Part shown: positions 17,800 to 26,495 of the stretch, one piece after another | Position numbering within the stretch: position 1 is the stretch's first letter | Layout of the letters: each line of letters opens with the position of its first letter | Assembly (NCBI GenBank): GCA_963752755.1 | Contig: CAVVZJ010000004.1 | Coordinates: 434,001 to 498,000, forward strand | From: CAVVZJ01 sp963752755 | Lineage (GTDB): Bacteria > Planctomycetota > Planctomycetia > Isosphaerales > Isosphaeraceae | DNA length: 64,000 bases | Direction of reading: 5' to 3' | Made by a program: the position numbers and the translations under genes | The notes under the pieces: generated by a model | Told to the model about the DNA's origin: nothing | What the model saw: only the letters and a program-made list of their open reading frames with translations | Database searches by the model: none

Positions 17800-18114
17800 G
17801 GTCCGCTCGGGGCAACCCGCGATGCCACGGATATCCCGAAGATACTCCTCCCGCACGTCCTCGTCGATCTCCGGCATGACGTGCGTCGCGTAGAGGGCAT
17901 CACGGCCGTCGCGGCGCGGACCGGAGATCCAATAGTGCTCGCCGGTCTCGACATCGTAGTAGTTGGCCTTGAAGCCGTCGCCCTTCAGGCTGCGGAACGC
18001 CTGGCCGCGGTAGTAGAGCGTGGCACCGGACTTCGAGAAGGTGACTCGGCCGATGCGTGCCGGGCCGGTGAGGCCCCCGCCCTTCGACTCGATGTACATG
18101 ATACGGCTCTTCAT
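17794..18114 (-). CDS. Cassette protein, 106 residues, widespread hypothetical family
   Basis: A small soluble beta-rich protein starting MKSRIMYIESKGGG, with ARIGRVTFSKSGATLYYRG, FKANYYDVETGEHYWISG and EIDEDVREEYLRDIRG. I recognise this pattern from short bacterial proteins of unknown function that are scattered in many genomes and are sometimes misnamed; no activity is established. ATG at 18114 begins seven bases after attC site 3. The TAA stop is inside the GCCTAAC box of site 2, so gene and site are fused end to end. The sparse, patchy occurrence I recall for this family would fit cassette transfer. Confidence 0.75.
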   Translation of the reverse strand: MKSRIMYIESKGGGLTGPARIGRVTFSKSGATLYYRGQAFRSLKGDGFKANYYDVETGEHYWISGPRRDGRDALYATHVMPEIDEDVREEYLRDIRGIAGCPERTA

Positions 18115-18121
18115 CGCCGCC

Positions 18122-18221
18122 GCCTAACGACAAAGCTCAGCGGACCGGTCCGCCGAGGATAGCCTTGATTCTACCAGAAGGCGCCGCGGCGGGCCGGGTC
18201 CGCTGCAGCGCGAGGTTAGGC
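18122..18221 (-). repeat. attC site 3
   Basis: A 100-base site with GCCTAAC/GTTAGGC ends and the same extra G in the R''-side arm. The inner stem differs again (GGTCCGCCG pairing with CGGCGGGCC, with one G-T pair). Its R'' holds the TAA stop of the 18216-19439 gene. Confidence 0.85.
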
Positions 18222-19439
18222 GTCTTGTCTGGCCGCCGGCGCAGGCGCGGTCGAGAGCGCGAGCAGCCAGGCGATCACGTCTTCCAGCACGGCCTTGTCG
18301 GTGTAGATGAACGAATGCCGGAGCTGGCGGCGGATGGAGAAGAACGGCACGCGGAGCACGTAGGGCTTGAGTGTCAACGTCTTCACTCCGTAAGGCCTCG
18401 GCTCCGTCCAGAAGCGGGCCAGCCAGTACGACACCAGCCCGGTCGAGCCGAACGTCAGCCGCCTCAGCCCAAACGGCAGGGCGAGCTTCGCCATCTCGAT
18501 CGGCACCCTCAATGTCCGCAGCCCGATCCGGAGCGCAAACGTTGCAATCGTCAACAGGACGCCGGCGGCCGCGACCATGCCCTCTGTGGTCAGATTCCAA
18601 CCATCCAACCACCCCTCGTGGAACTTCGCGAATAGCCCGAACAGGACCGTCGCTCCGAACAGCAGCCGTACGGCCCACTTCACGACCACGTCGAGGACCT
18701 CCAGCACACGATCGAGCCTGTAGGGCGTCTCGGAGACCAGGCCCGTCAGCCCAAGTATCCGGCCTGCCTCGTCGCGTGTAGCGTGCACGCACAGGAACGG
18801 TGCCGCGACTTCGCCCGACGGCCGGTAGTCCCGGAGCACGGCCTCCTGCCTCTGGGTCGCCCAGCGCTCGAAGGCCCCCTCACGCCGGAAGAGCAGGAAC
18901 CAGAGCTCCCCCACCCCGGCGAGCCAGATCAGCCACGCCGGCAGGCCGGTCCATGTGGCCAGGGACCAGCAGGCGATCGACCAAAGAATGAGCGCCGACG
19001 AGCGCAGCGCCTTGACCGACTTGCGAACGTCGCGCGCCTCGCAGTGGATGAAAGGACTGGCGAAGCAGATCACGCCAGCAATCCGCCCGCAGTGTTCGAA
19101 CCCCTGGAGTGCGTGCAGGGCCACGTTCCCCCCGTGGCTGTGGGCAACTACATAATGCCGGGCCCTCGGATATTCCAACAGCCGTCGTCCTAGCGTCCGG
19201 CGGAGCCCCCCGGCCGCCTTCTGCCTCGCCCGGTCGGTGTTGAGGCCCGACCAGAGGAAGCACTCGAATTGGACCGAACCGTCCTTCAGTCGGTCACGGA
19301 TGAGTGCCCTCAAGGTCGATCCATCCTGTGTCCAGGCCGCCCGCCTCGCGAACGTCCCGTGGACGAGTGTCACGACATAATCCGGCGTTCTCGGCGCCCC
19401 GTCGTCCAATCGACCGTCCCCCTCGGAAATGAGTGACAT
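18216..19439 (-). CDS. Cassette alpha/beta hydrolase with membrane helices
   Basis: A 407-residue protein. The N-terminal part is an alpha/beta-hydrolase fold: TLVHGTFARR gives the oxyanion region, AHSHGGN the nucleophile elbow, and LCVHATRDEAG lies near the usual acid position. Several hydrophobic stretches (SALILWSIACWSLATWTGLP, LLFGATVLFGLFAKF, MVAAAGVLLTIATFAL) suggest membrane anchoring. It may be a lipase or esterase; the substrate is unknown. ATG at 19439 is 17 bases after attC site 4. The TAA stop is part of attC site 3. At 1.3 kb it is the longest cassette gene here. Confidence 0.75.
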   Translation of the reverse strand: MSLISEGDGRLDDGAPRTPDYVVTLVHGTFARRAAWTQDGSTLRALIRDRLKDGSVQFECFLWSGLNTDRARQKAAGGLRRTLGRRLLEYPRARHYVVAHSHGGNVALHALQGFEHCGRIAGVICFASPFIHCEARDVRKSVKALRSSALILWSIACWSLATWTGLPAWLIWLAGVGELWFLLFRREGAFERWATQRQEAVLRDYRPSGEVAAPFLCVHATRDEAGRILGLTGLVSETPYRLDRVLEVLDVVVKWAVRLLFGATVLFGLFAKFHEGWLDGWNLTTEGMVAAAGVLLTIATFALRIGLRTLRVPIEMAKLALPFGLRRLTFGSTGLVSYWLARFWTEPRPYGVKTLTLKPYVLRVPFFSIRRQLRHSFIYTDKAVLEDVIAWLLALSTAPAPAARQDA

Positions 19440-19456
19440 CCACCCCGGCCGAGGCC

Positions 19457-19514
19457 GCCTAACGACCAGGTTCAGCGGCCCGCGCAGCGGGTCCGCTGCA
19501 ACCGTTGGTTAGGC
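19457..19514 (-). repeat. attC site 4 (short form)
   Basis: A 58-base site with GCCTAAC/GTTAGGC ends. On the minus strand GGTTGCAGCGG pairs with CCGCTGAACC, again leaving one extra G, and the loop at the tip is about three bases. It is a minimal version of the longer sites. Confidence 0.85.
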
Positions 19515-19555
19515 TCTGACAAGTGTCGATATCGCTATGTCCCTTTTTCTCCCCC

Positions 19556-20265
19556 TTATCCCTCCTGTCCCCCTTTTCCTCCCTCGTAGCACGCGCAAAC
19601 CAGGCCGATCAGGCTGCCGGTTCCCGCCAGGACCAAGGTGGGAGGCTCTGGCACGGCCGAGATTATCCCATCGATGTCGCCATCGAAGTTTTGAGAAAAC
19701 GTGTCTTGATTAAAAAGAGGAGTAATACCGAAGAGAGAATTGGTCATCCTCCCCGAGAACGGATCGCTTGGGAAGAGCGACGCGAGGGAACCACCATCCA
19801 CATTGAACGTCGAATGGCTATCCCCGCCATCGGTTCCAATGAGCCCATTGATAATACGTCCCCCGTAGGTGCCCTCGAGCAGGATGCCGGTCTGATCCGT
19901 CACGATCAGGTCAAGAGAAGGCCCCGACCCGAATGTCGTGAAGTGTCCGCTCACGACTCCTCCGCTCGATGACGAATCGATGAAGTGCCCACGCAAATCG
20001 ACGGTCCCGTTGATCAGCGGAGTGAAATTCGCCCCACCGTCGAGTGAGACGGCCAGCGCTTTGCGCTAACGGCCCAGAAGGCACCCGCAGCATCGTAATG
20101 AACACCCTGAGTCGTATACAGATTCTGCCCGGGACCTTGCCTCGAATCGAAGACGAGGATAGGCCCGGCGCTCCCGTTGTTGACGAGGACCAGTTGAAGG
20201 ACCGCGACGAGTGCGGCCATCCTTGTTGAGCTGTGAGACAACTTGTTGACGATTGTTGCGAACAT
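19556..20265 (-). CDS. Cassette PEP-CTERM exported protein, frame broken near 20060
   Basis: The N-terminal half (from ATG 20265, with GAGGAGAG upstream) has a signal peptide (MAALVAVLQLVLVNNGSAG) and then PILVFDSRQGPGQNLYTTQG. About residue 68 the frame changes by one base (20055-20066). It continues as LAVSLDGGANFTPLINGTVD and ends with SAVPEPPTLVLAG plus a hydrophobic helix. This is a PEP-CTERM protein, exported and probably processed by exosortase. The final residues (GGKGGQEG) are less basic than usual. The gene fills the cassette between attC site 4 and the core at 20295. The break is probably an indel error. Confidence 0.7.
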
Positions 20266-20294
20266 ATTCTCTCCTCAGGCCATCGGAAGGAGAC

Positions 20295-20301
20295 GCCTAA
20301 C
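20295..20301 (-). other. Lone GTTAGGC core at the array boundary
   Basis: On the minus strand GTTAGGC lies 30 bases before the PEP-CTERM start, exactly where an R' box would end a preceding attC or attI. No matching RYYYAAC partner follows at higher coordinates; CGCTAAC (complement of 20352-20358) is off consensus. A 6-bp hairpin GACGTG/CACGTC lies between them. Confidence 0.45.
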
Positions 20302-20724
20302 CTGTTTGTAGACGTCCGAAACGACGTGTTATTCCACGTCCGCCATCACCCGTTAGCGCCGCGGGCGTGGGGCAATTGGCGATCGCCCGAGGCTAACGAC
20401 ATGCTGACGCGATTGCAATAGGCGACTCTCGAAGTTTTTGATGCGGCGGATGGCTGTGCTGGCGTTCCTCCCGATCCCCCATCGCCGCGCGAGCCGGGTC
20501 AAAGGCGTGGGGCCGGGGCCGAGTCGTCGCCACAGCGACGGCGTGCCCCGGGCGGGTGGCGCGCTGGGTCGTCGTCACGGGGCGAGACCGGAAAGAATTC
20601 CGGAAAAGGGTGATAATCGCCCGCCCCCGTTTCGAGAATAAGGAGGAACGGGCGCGTCAACGTCCGCCGCGACCCGCCCCAGGCCGACCCCGATGCGACA
20701 CCCTTGACGTGGAGGGCCCCTGCC
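20302..20724. other. Intergenic region beyond the cassette array
   Basis: These 423 bases hold GTTAGC/GCTAAC at 20352 and 20393 that do not make an attC, a GCGATCGC palindrome near 20380, and the second copy of the CCGGAAAA...GATAAT motif. No credible gene was seen, and in particular no integrase. Confidence 0.45.
20588..20618 (+). promoter_or_regulatory. Repeated CCGGAAAA...GGGTGATAATC motif, copy 2
   Basis: This nearly matches 3685-3714: CCGGAAAG, AATT, CCGGAAAAGG, then GTGATAATC. It lies 107 bases before the ATG at 20725 and may hold its -10 box. Confidence 0.35.
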
Positions 20725-21968
20725 ATGACCCCGCAACCGCACGACGACGCGCCCGAGCCAATCGACCCCTTCGACCCCAAGTCCCTCGCCGCCGTCGGCA
20801 TCCCCACGCCCCCCTTCCTGCGACCCAGGGCCACCGGACCCAAGACCGTCGCCGGCAAGGCCAAAAGTCGTGCCAACGCCGTCAAGCATGGCCTCCGCTG
20901 CCAGGTCGTCGAACCCCCCGACCAGCGCGCAGGATCGCCGAGCGGGTCGCCGAGTGGACCGACGCCCTCCGGCCAACCGACGCCGTCCAGAACTGGCTCG
21001 TCGCCCGTGCCGCCACCGCCTCCGTCCGATTGGATCGCTGCGTCGAACGCGAAAACCTCGCCCTGGAAGAGAACACCGCCAGGGCCGAACGGGACTTCTT
21101 CCACCGTCGTCGTGCCTGGGCCAGGCGGACCGGGGCCAGGCTCCCGAAGTCGCCGCAGAAGGCGTTCGACCGACTGACCGGCTCGGCCTTCGGCTGCGAC
21201 TGGCTGATCGACCGCTGGGAGGAACTCGCCGCCGACCTGGAGATGCCGGGGGGCTACTGGTCGCGCGCGGAATTCCTCCGCGCCCTGCTCCTGCTCGGCA
21301 TCGATTCCGAGCGCATCCCGCCCGGCCAGCCGGTCGTCGCCACGCTTTACCTCGCTTCGCTGGCCGCCGATCGCGTCCCGAACCCCGAGGAGGTCGAGGC
21401 CTTCCTCGGCCTCGACACCAAGGGTCTCGACCCCGAGGCCCGCGCCGTTGCGCAGCGGAAGGCCCTCGGCGATCGTCAGGACGGCCGGCTCCTCCTGCGC
21501 AACTTCGTGCGCGCGGAGCAGGACCGTTTGCGACAGCTCCGGGCCACCCTCTGGGAGACGACCGACGCCCCGGCCCTGGCGCTGGCCTGCGCCCCGGCCC
21601 GGACCTTCGACGCCTGCCCCGCCGCCGCCCTGGCACGTCGGTATGAGGCGTCGCAGTCCCTGGAACTGCACCGCAACCTCAAGGAGTTTTCCCGCGCCCG
21701 TCAGGAGTCCGAGAAGCACCCCCAGGACGACTCTCCGAGGATCGCCCCAGCGCCGAACGAACGTCAAGATGGAGAAACCCGCGACGGAAGCTCTCAACCC
21801 AAAATCACTTCGGAAAGACCCGCCGCGCGTCCCCAGGCGTCCCCGTGGTCGCCCGAGAGAGTCGCCACCGCCTCGCCAGGACGTCCGCAGGACGACCCCG
21901 GTCGGAAGCGCGACGCGCGCCGGGCCGCCCGCGAGGCCCGCAAGCGGATGCGGCGGATGGGGCGTTGA
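20725..21968 (+). CDS. Planctomycete-type hypothetical protein, frame broken near 20910-20940
   Basis: The start ATG at 20725 has GGAGGG eight bases upstream. Residues 30-60 contain TGPKTVAGKAKSRANAVKHG, a pattern known from families of unknown function in planctomycetes and some other bacteria. Near a CCCCCC run at about 20913 the frame shifts by one base and continues as RIAERVAEWTDALRPTDAVQ. From there it is a long helical, charged protein of ~410 residues in total. The C-terminal ~90 residues are polar and low in complexity. They contain a variant of the dispersed 20-base motif (21751-21770). The function is unknown; a loss of one base in the C-run would explain the break. Confidence 0.6.
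21751..21770. repeat. Dispersed 20-base motif, variant copy
   Basis: CGCCGAACGAACGTCAAGAT differs from the two exact copies by two bases. It lies inside the low-complexity end of the preceding gene. Confidence 0.4.
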
Positions 21969-22072
21969 CCCACCTCGTCTTGCGGCCCGGGTCCGTGGCG
22001 CCTACGATGGCGGTTGGAGACCCCGAGGACACGCCGAACCCCCGAAATCTCGCCCCGCCCGCCAAGGAGCTC

Positions 22073-23791
22073 ATGGCTTACAACCCCGCCAATCCGCTGA
22101 TCGTCCAGGGGGATCGCACCATCCTCCTGGAGGTGGACAACCCGCGATACGCGGAGGCCCGCGACGCCCTCGCCCCGTTCGCGGAGCTGGAGAAAAGCCC
22201 CGAGCACATCCATACCTACCGGATCACCCCCCTCTCGCTCTGGAACGCCGCCGCCGCCGGCCTGACCGCCGAGGCGATGATCGATGCCCTGGAGGAGTTC
22301 ACCAAGTTCCCCCTCCCGCCCAACCTGCCCGTCGATCTGGGCGATCTGGTCGGACGTTACGGCCGGGTCAAGCTCGTTCGGCGGGAGGGCCGGCTCCGGC
22401 TCGTCACCGACGACCAGCCGCTTCTGGAGGAGCTGAACCGCCAGAAAGGGGTCCGCGACTACCTCGGCGAGCGGCTGGACGCGACGAGCTTCGCGGTCGA
22501 CGACGCCTATCGGGGCGTGCTCAAGCAGGCCCTCATCGCCGTGGGCTACCCGGCCGAGGACCTCGCCGGCTACACCTCCGGCAGCGACCTGGAAGTCGCC
22601 CTCCGCGAGCAGGCCGCTTCCGGCCGGCCGTTCCGGGTGAGGGATTATCAGCGGATGGCCGTCGAGGCGTTCCACGCCGGCGGCGACGTCCGCGGCGGCT
22701 CGGGCGTGGTCGTCCTGCCCTGTGGCGCCGGCAAGACGATCGTCGGGATTGCGGCGATGGCCGCCCTGGGCAAGCACACCCTGGTCCTGACGACCAGCAC
22801 GACGGCCGTCGAGCAGTGGCGCCGCGAGATCCTCGACAAGACCGACCTGCCCGAGGAACTGGTCGCCACCTACACGGGCGAGACGAAGGACATCGCCCCG
22901 ATCACACTCGCGACGTATCAGATCGTGACCTATCGGCCCAAGCGGGACGGCGACTTTCCCCACTTCAAGCTGTTCAATGAGCGCGACTGGGGCCTGATCG
23001 TCTATGACGAGGTCCACCTCCTGCCCGCGCCGGTCTTCCGCGTGACGGCCGAGATCCAGGCCCGACGACGGCTCGGACTGACCGCCACGCTCGTCCGCGA
23101 GGACGGCCGCGAGGAGGACGTCTTCAGCCTGATCGGCCCCAAGAAGTTCGACGTCCCCTGGCGCGTGCTGGAACAGAAAGGCTGGATCGCCGAGGCTCTC
23201 TGCCACGAGGTCCGGCTCGGCCTGCCGGGCGACGCCCGCATGGATTACGCCACCGCCGAGTGGCGCGACAAGTTCCGGCTCGCCAGCGAGAACCCCGTCA
23301 AGGATGATCTTGTCGGGGTCCTTCTCGAGCGATTCGAACGCCCGGAGGATCGCGTCCTGGTCATCGGCCAGTACCTCAAGCAGCTCCGCCGGATCGCCCA
23401 GCGCTTCGAGCTGCCCCTGATCACCGGGCAGACGTCCAACGCCGAGCGCGAGGAGCTTTACGGCCGGTTCCGCCGGGGCGAGATCCGCAAGCTGGTGCTC
23501 TCGAAGGTCGGCAACTTCGCCATCGACCTGCCCGACGCCAACGTGATGATCCAGGTCTCAGGCACCTTCGGCAGCCGCCAGGAAGAAGCCCAGCGCCTCG
23601 GCCGCATCCTTCGGCCCAAGGACGGCTCCGAGACGGCCCACTTCTACACCCTCATTACCCGCGACACCCGCGAGATGGACTTCGCCCACCACCGTCAGTT
23701 GTTCCTCACCGAACAGGGTTACAGCTACGAGATCCTCGATGAGTCCGCGCTCCGCACGCGCTCCGAGTCGGCCACGGGTTCCCGATGTTGA
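22073..23791 (+). CDS. XPB-type DNA repair helicase
   Basis: A 572-residue superfamily 2 helicase of the bacterial XPB/Rad25 group. Walker A is LPCGAGKT (215-222), motif II is DEVH (312-315), the XPB-specific RED motif is VREDGREED (341-349), and motif VI is EEAQRLGRILRP. The N-terminal ~180 residues form the damage-recognition-like region. The enzyme should be a 3'-5' DNA translocase in repair or related DNA processing. ATG at 22073 has AAGGAGC just upstream. It overlaps the next small gene and is followed by a helicase-associated protein, so the three form a module. Confidence 0.9.
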   Translation: MAYNPANPLIVQGDRTILLEVDNPRYAEARDALAPFAELEKSPEHIHTYRITPLSLWNAAAAGLTAEAMIDALEEFTKFPLPPNLPVDLGDLVGRYGRVKLVRREGRLRLVTDDQPLLEELNRQKGVRDYLGERLDATSFAVDDAYRGVLKQALIAVGYPAEDLAGYTSGSDLEVALREQAASGRPFRVRDYQRMAVEAFHAGGDVRGGSGVVVLPCGAGKTIVGIAAMAALGKHTLVLTTSTTAVEQWRREILDKTDLPEELVATYTGETKDIAPITLATYQIVTYRPKRDGDFPHFKLFNERDWGLIVYDEVHLLPAPVFRVTAEIQARRRLGLTATLVREDGREEDVFSLIGPKKFDVPWRVLEQKGWIAEALCHEVRLGLPGDARMDYATAEWRDKFRLASENPVKDDLVGVLLERFERPEDRVLVIGQYLKQLRRIAQRFELPLITGQTSNAEREELYGRFRRGEIRKLVLSKVGNFAIDLPDANVMIQVSGTFGSRQEEAQRLGRILRPKDGSETAHFYTLITRDTREMDFAHHRQLFLTEQGYSYEILDESALRTRSESATGSRC

Positions 23792-24054
23792 GGACCGAGC
23801 GGACCGGCACCCTGGAGATGTCTCCCGTGAACCGTCCCGCCCTGGCCCGAATCCCGATCAAGCTCCACCGGCACGTCGCCTTGATCCAGACGGCCGATGC
23901 CCCGCTCGCCGAGGAGTTGCTCGCCCGCAAGGGCCTGGCCCGCCTGATCGTCGGTCGGCTCTCGGAGACCGTCCTGCTGGTGCGGGCCGACGCCGAGGAC
24001 ACTGTCATCGATGAACTGCGACGGATGGGACAGGCCCCGCGCGTCGAGCGTTGA
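23785..24054 (+). CDS. Small protein between XPB helicase and its associated protein
   Basis: An 89-residue protein whose start overlaps the end of the helicase gene by seven bases (ATGTTGA). The core RIPIKLHRHVALIQTADAP and LARLIVGRLSETVLLVRADA alternates strands and helices and looks folded. A shorter start at 23818 (MSPVNRP) is possible. There is no named family. Its position inside the XPB operon suggests a role as an accessory subunit, but that is inference only. Confidence 0.6.
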   Translation: MLRTERTGTLEMSPVNRPALARIPIKLHRHVALIQTADAPLAEELLARKGLARLIVGRLSETVLLVRADAEDTVIDELRRMGQAPRVER

Positions 24055-24084
24055 CCCCGATCGGAACGCCCCCAGCGGCCTACC

Positions 24085-26323
24085 ATGCCTGAGCCGACCC
24101 CGAGCCCAGCCGACGAATCCGCCCACCCCGCTCTCCCGGCCTACCTGGCCGCCCTCAAGCGGTACGAGCCGCGGACGAGCCTGGGCATCCTCGAAACCCT
24201 CGGACCGCTGGAATCCGCCGCCCTTGCCTGGCTCCGTCGCCTCGACAATCGCGGCCCGCCTCGCCCACCCGGAGGTCCGCGACCCGCTCCTCGACGGGCT
24301 CGCCAACGGCTCGCGACTGGCCCTGTCCCTCTTCGCGACCTGCGGCACGCTCGCCTTGCCGGCCGCCGGACTCTTCCAGGCCTTGCGTTCCCTCGGAGTC
24401 GAGCCCGCCGCTGCGCTCCGGCCGCTTCTCGAAAGCGGCCTGGTCGCGTTGCGGGAAGTCCCGGATCAACCGGTCCCGGCGATCGCGACGATCCTCGACG
24501 GCAACCCGCTGTCCCCGACCCTGGACCTCCTGATTTACCCGGCCTTCGCGGAGACGCCAACTGTCCTCCCCGCCGCCGATCGGCCGCCCACGGCCGGCCC
24601 GGCCGGTCAGATCCGCGAGGCGGACGGCCTCGAGCCGTTGCTCCGGCTCGCCGCCCTCTGGCAACTCGCGATCCAGGCCCCGTTCCGTCAGACGCAGCAG
24701 GGCAGCCTCTTCAAGCGCGACCGAGAGCGACTGACCGACGAGCCCGTCCTCGCCGGCCCGATCATCGACGCCATCGCGACCTTGCCCGACATGGCCCGTC
24801 TCTGGCTGGCCCTGGCGCGCGGCATCGGGTTGCTGGTCGAGGAGCCTGGCGGCGACCGCCTGAACCCCGCCCCGGCCGATTTCTGGGTCGAGCATGCGGT
24901 CCACCTGCCCCAGATGCTCGGTCACCTCTGGCTCGGCCTGAATTCCTGGCAGGAAGTAGTCGGCTGGAACCCGCCGGAGGCGTCGTCGGATCGGTCCTCG
25001 TTCCTCGTCCGCCCCGTGGTCCTGCTCTGGCTCGCCGCGATGGAACCCGACGACTGGGTGGCGATCGAGGATCTGGAATCTCACCTCGATCGCATGGCTC
25101 CCGACTGGGCCGTCCGACCGGCCGACTCGCCGGAAAACCCGTCGCGGTCCGGTCGGGGTCGAACGAAGCCGGAGGGAGCGGACACGACGTCCCTCGTCCG
25201 GGCGATCCTGCTCGGCCCTGCCTACCAGTTCGGCCTGGTGCGGATCGCCGAGGAGGTTCCCGGGCGGAGGCGGACGGTGCAGATCACCCCGCTGGGGCGC
25301 TATGTTCTCGGGATCGGACCGCCGCCCGCGCCACGGGAGACGTTCGAGCAGTTCCTCGTGGTGCAGCCGAACTACGAGATCATTGCCTACCGGCAAGGGC
25401 TGAATCCCTGGCTGATCGGTCTCCTGAGTCGGTTCCTCGACTGGACCCAGCTCGGTGCCGCCGTGGAGTTGAAACTCTCGGCGGAGGCCGTCTATCGCGG
25501 CCTGGAAAGCGGCCTGCCGCCCGAGCAGATGACCGGGCGGCTGGAGCGTCACAGTGGCCGTCCCTTGCCCGCGGCCGTGGTGGAGGCCTTCCGGACGTGG
25601 TCGGGTCGTCGCGAGAGGCTGACCTTCCACACTTCCGCCACACTCATCGAGTTCGTCACGTCCGACGACCTCACCACCGCGCTGGCCGACTGGCCGACCT
25701 CGCCGGACCAGCCCGGGCCGGAGCGGGTTTCCGATCGTATCCTGCTCGTCCCCGAAGGGGTGACGATCCCGTATCAGCGCTTCCGCCTCGCCGGCTCACG
25801 CGACTATCGCCAGCCCGCCGAGCCCTGCGTCGAGGTCGAGCCCGACGGCGTGACCCTGAGCGTGGATCTCGGTCGGACCGACCTGCTCATCGATGCCGAA
25901 CTGTCCCGACTGGCCGATCCCTTGACGAACCCACCGCGTCCGGTGCGCGTCGGTCGGGCACCCCGGCGCTGGTTCGTGGTTTCGCGGGGGTCGTTGAGTC
26001 GGGCCATGGCCGAGGGCATGACGACGGCCCAGATCGAACAATGGTTCCAGCAGCGCACCGGCACCGGCCCGCCCGCCGCAGTTCGCCTTCTGCTCCACGT
26101 CGTCGAGCCGTCGACGCGGACCCCGTTCCGGCTCCAGCGGCTCGTCGTGCTCCACGCGCCGAGTCCCGATCTGCTGGATGGACTCTTCCAGCACCCCGAC
26201 ACTCACCGTCTGATGGGCGAGCGCCTCGGCCCGCAGAGCGTCGTCGTCTCTGCCGAGGCGATGGAGTCGCTCCGTCGCGTTGCCGCGGATCTGGGACTCA
26301 CCCTCGACACCAAAGCTTCCTGA
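24085..26323 (+). CDS. Helicase-associated (XPB N-domain-like) protein, frame broken near 24240
   Basis: The N-terminus (MPEPTPSPADESAHP...YLAALKRYEPRTSLGILETL) starts at 24085. About residue 53 the frame moves one base, and the protein continues in the other frame (IAARLAHPEVRDPLLDGLAN) to 26323, giving ~745 residues. The body is helical winged-helix-like sequence with QPNYEIIAYRQGLNPWLIG in its middle third. This resembles the helicase-associated proteins encoded next to bacterial XPB genes. It probably binds the helicase or DNA. The break lies near GACAATCGCGG and is likely an inserted base. No decay is seen elsewhere. Confidence 0.65.
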
Positions 26324-26417
26324 CACATTCCACCTCGATGGCTCGCCCTGCGGGCCTGCTTCCGGTCATGCTCTGGGCAAGGTCTTGCAAGCGCCGATAC
26401 AATAGCGTAAGTTGTCC

Positions 26418-26442
26418 GACCCGCCGGAGGCTCCGGCGGGTC
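26418..26442 (+). promoter_or_regulatory. Hairpin 1 in the arginine decarboxylase leader
   Basis: GACCCGCCGGAG at 26418-26429 pairs perfectly with 26431-26442. It lies about 75 bases before the decarboxylase start and could be an mRNA control element or a terminator of the upstream operon, although no T-run follows. Confidence 0.5.
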
Positions 26443-26465
26443 GAGTCGTTCCACGGGGTCCGGCG

Positions 26466-26495
26466 GTCGGCCCGGCCCGAGGGTCTCGGGCCGAC
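26466..26495 (+). promoter_or_regulatory. Hairpin 2 in the arginine decarboxylase leader
   Basis: GTCGGCCCG at 26466-26474 pairs with CGGGCCGAC at 26487-26495, with CCCGAG/CTCGGG as an alternative inner stem. The GGGGGAGG that may act as ribosome site begins immediately after. Confidence 0.5.

Larger units (their letters stand above)
16099..20301 (-). mobile_element. Integron-type gene cassette array without an integrase
   Basis: Five minus-strand genes alternate with four attC sites. On the minus strand each gene is followed by GCCTAAC (R''), a folded arm pair and GTTAGGC (R'), and the next gene starts within 2-20 bases of R' in three of the four cases. Two genes end with TAA supplied by R'' itself. 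All four sites carry one extra G in the arm nearest R'', the place where classical attC sites carry an extrahelical base. No tyrosine recombinase of the IntI type is present in the window. The array fits the CALIN definition or belongs to an integron whose integrase lies elsewhere. Confidence 0.8.

Noticed and set aside
20352..20400. GTTAGC/GCTAAC pair that resembled another attC
   Set aside because: The boxes do not match RYYYAAC/GTTRRRY, and the arms lack the long stem and extra base of the true sites.
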